A DNA stretch of 45,605 nucleotides from Azolla pinnata. Lineage: Eukaryota > Streptophyta > Polypodiopsida > Salviniales > Salviniaceae. The notes beneath the pieces are model-generated. The model did no database searches. It was not told the origin of the DNA and saw only the letters and a program-made list of their open reading frames with translations. A program made the translations under genes and the position numbers. The DNA lies in contig JBBBWG010031375.1 of NCBI GenBank assembly GCA_037176905.1, positions 1 through 45,605 on the forward strand, in the 5' to 3' direction. This document shows positions 44,130 to 45,605 of this stretch, in pieces; the stretch's first letter is position 1; every line of letters begins with the position of its first letter.

Positions 44130-45480
44130 AATGAGAACAATCTATGGTCGTTGAATTCTCACTATCCTTAAAAGGCTAGGTAGCGCAGTGGTATGCACAA
44201 CAACATATTAGCACTTTTGCGACATTCCAATAATTGGTAGACTAGTTTAAAGAGCTCTTCCAAGTTAAGATTGATCCAATAGAAGTGCTAAGAGAGTATT
44301 ACTCCCTTCAACAACATATGATCAGGGAATTCGGGGTGGAGCTCTTGTTACGTTTTTGGGCAGTACAAGGCTTGATGGACGCAACTCCATCAAAGGAAAT
44401 GCAAAAGCGTTAGTTTCTGAAGTTGAAGGAACCACTTTCTTTGGTCATCCTTAGCGTTGTTGGATTTTTCAAGTGTGCCTTTGACAGAGGTTTTAAATAA
44501 TGCACTTAACCTCAACCATCAATAGCTTGGGATAGGGCTGTCTCAATTTTGCGCACTTGCCCCTCTCCTATAAGCCAAGGAGAAAGCCTTTTAACAAGCC
44601 ATATAGTGTACAATATGCTTACAGTTTTGGTATTCTAACGTGAAATGTATCCAATGCTATGCACTATGCCAAGCACGGACGCATACGATGGTGACATGTG
44701 AGTACAACCAACCTTATGGCAAGGAAAAATGCACCAACCATCCAAAGCTATATAAATGGTCTAACATCAGTGCGGACTACACGGAAATAACTGGTTCCAT
44801 CAAGGGGCCCATGGTGGAAGTTTTCCTTGCATAATGACTCAACCCAGCACAATAAAAAATTAGTTTTGGAATGATGGGCCTAATACATGAACAGAGGCAG
44901 ATCCAACTTAGAATTATGGAAATCGCCAATGGGGAACTTGTATGTGTCTGGTGCTACCAACCACTTCACTATGTAGTGAACTGCCCACACCCACCCCCAT
45001 GACAAACACCCAACCAAGGAGAGGTGTCAATGAGCAAAGATCTATCAGTTCGCCTCATTCACTCCAATGGTCCAACTAGTGACAACTCGGAGCCGTGCTC
45101 GAACAGAGCAATGGAAGGGACAAGATAACGTTCGTAGGCTTACTTGGCAACGGGTAGAAGCAACCAATGAACAATAAGCTGACAAAGTACAGGCCCAGGC
45201 CGAAGGAAGTACATTAGGAGGTGGCAGATGACAGTGCCTGACATGGGATTCCAACCCGTGATCTCGAGCCGGATATTTCAGATTTGGTAGGAGTTCAAAT
45301 CAACATGACCCTGAAGCACCTATTGGGGCTGCTGTCGAGATTTTGGGACAAAATCCGTCGTATGATGGAAGGTACAATAAGAACATCACCTAGTACGCCT
45401 CATAGAGATGAATCCGTGGTTGATGCATTGCGATTGCCCAAGCGTCGAGACGATCTTAGAAACGCAATGAGTCTACGGTG
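44130..45480 (+). mobile_element. Decayed Ty3/gypsy gag, plus strand
   Basis: Near 44180-44350 the frame reads WYAQQHISTFATFQ, then FKELFQVKIDPIEVLREYY and LQQHMIREFGVELLLRFW, matching the retrotransposon gag helical domain. A complete CCHC knuckle is kept at 44943-44984 (CVWCYQPLHYVVNC), followed soon by a stop. At about 45280-45370 a segment reads VQINMTLKHLLGLLSRFWDKI, typical of the stretch before the protease. Intervening frames carry stops. The element appears truncated before any protease or RT. Confidence 0.75.
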
Positions 45481-45561
45481 TCGTAGTGTACATGGTACAC
45501 CCCTTCAAAATAATAAAAACATGAGAATATATATCATATTTATACTTTATCATTATACGTG

Positions 45562-45590
45562 CATAGGGCAGGATTTGAACCCTGTACCTC
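45562..45590 (-). other. tRNA-like T-arm remnant
   Basis: On the minus strand GGTACAGGGTTCAAATCCTGCCC resembles a tRNA T-arm with its GGTTCAAATCC B-box and a possible stem. The sequence to its right is cut by the window edge, so a complete tRNA or SINE cannot be judged. Confidence 0.35.
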
Positions 45591-45605
45591 CACGTAATTA
45601 ACTTA

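Noticed and set aside
45241-45275. tRNA-like phrase with a GGGATTCCAACCCGTGATCTCGAGCC layout
   Set aside because: It lies inside the gag relic and has no complete tRNA fold; probably coincidence or part of the relic.

Overview
The window looks like nuclear DNA of a plant, most likely a fern or another seed-free vascular plant. The reasons are: multi-exon genes with plant-type splice sites; an intronless PLS-class pentatricopeptide (PPR) gene; telobox motifs (AAACCCTAA) in leaders; and long AT-rich intergenic spacers full of decayed LTR retrotransposons. The fern assignment is an inference from the style of the PPR protein and the retroelements. There is no prokaryotic or organellar gene organisation.

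Layout. 1-2362: a GC-rich Ty3/gypsy-type retrotransposon on the minus strand, with an uninterrupted gag running off the left edge and an upstream LTR that ends in an abrupt composition step. 2363-6658: AT-rich spacer with a decayed reverse-transcriptase fragment. 6659-7572 (-): a two-exon, single-membrane-span gene that resembles GLUTAMINE DUMPER proteins, with a TATA box and a 42-bp tandem repeat upstream. 8593-11440: two decayed Ty1/copia elements facing each other. 12.7-13.7 kb: a gypsy integrase scrap, then a five-copy satellite-like array with dimeric structure. 15419-17902 (-): PPR protein. 19422-about 20637 (-): an unrecognised gene of at least five exons. 21706-23150 (-): a three-exon GDSL esterase/lipase. 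23.2-29.2 kb: spacer with a chromodomain-bearing gypsy relic. 29274-37305 (+): a complete 19-exon ASPM (abnormal spindle-like) gene whose exons I could join in frame to 1759 codons. 37.3-39.3 kb: a 22-bp minisatellite and a small lysine/methionine-rich ORF. 39.3-45.6 kb: AT-rich spacer with further gypsy relics and a tRNA-like repeat cluster.

The host genes do not form a pathway. They are unrelated single-copy-style genes: cell division (ASPM), organelle RNA processing (PPR), lipid/ester hydrolysis (GDSL) and a membrane protein (GDU-like). The most notable observations are a 53-bp tandem duplication that copies the 3' splice site of ASPM exon 17, a GDSL enzyme with altered block I and block III residues plus homopolymer inserts, a PPR protein that stops where a DYW deaminase domain would begin, and an intact gag with U3 tandem repeats at the left edge. 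I found no convincing wholly new biological system. All exon models come from reading splice consensus and frame continuity and have no transcript support.
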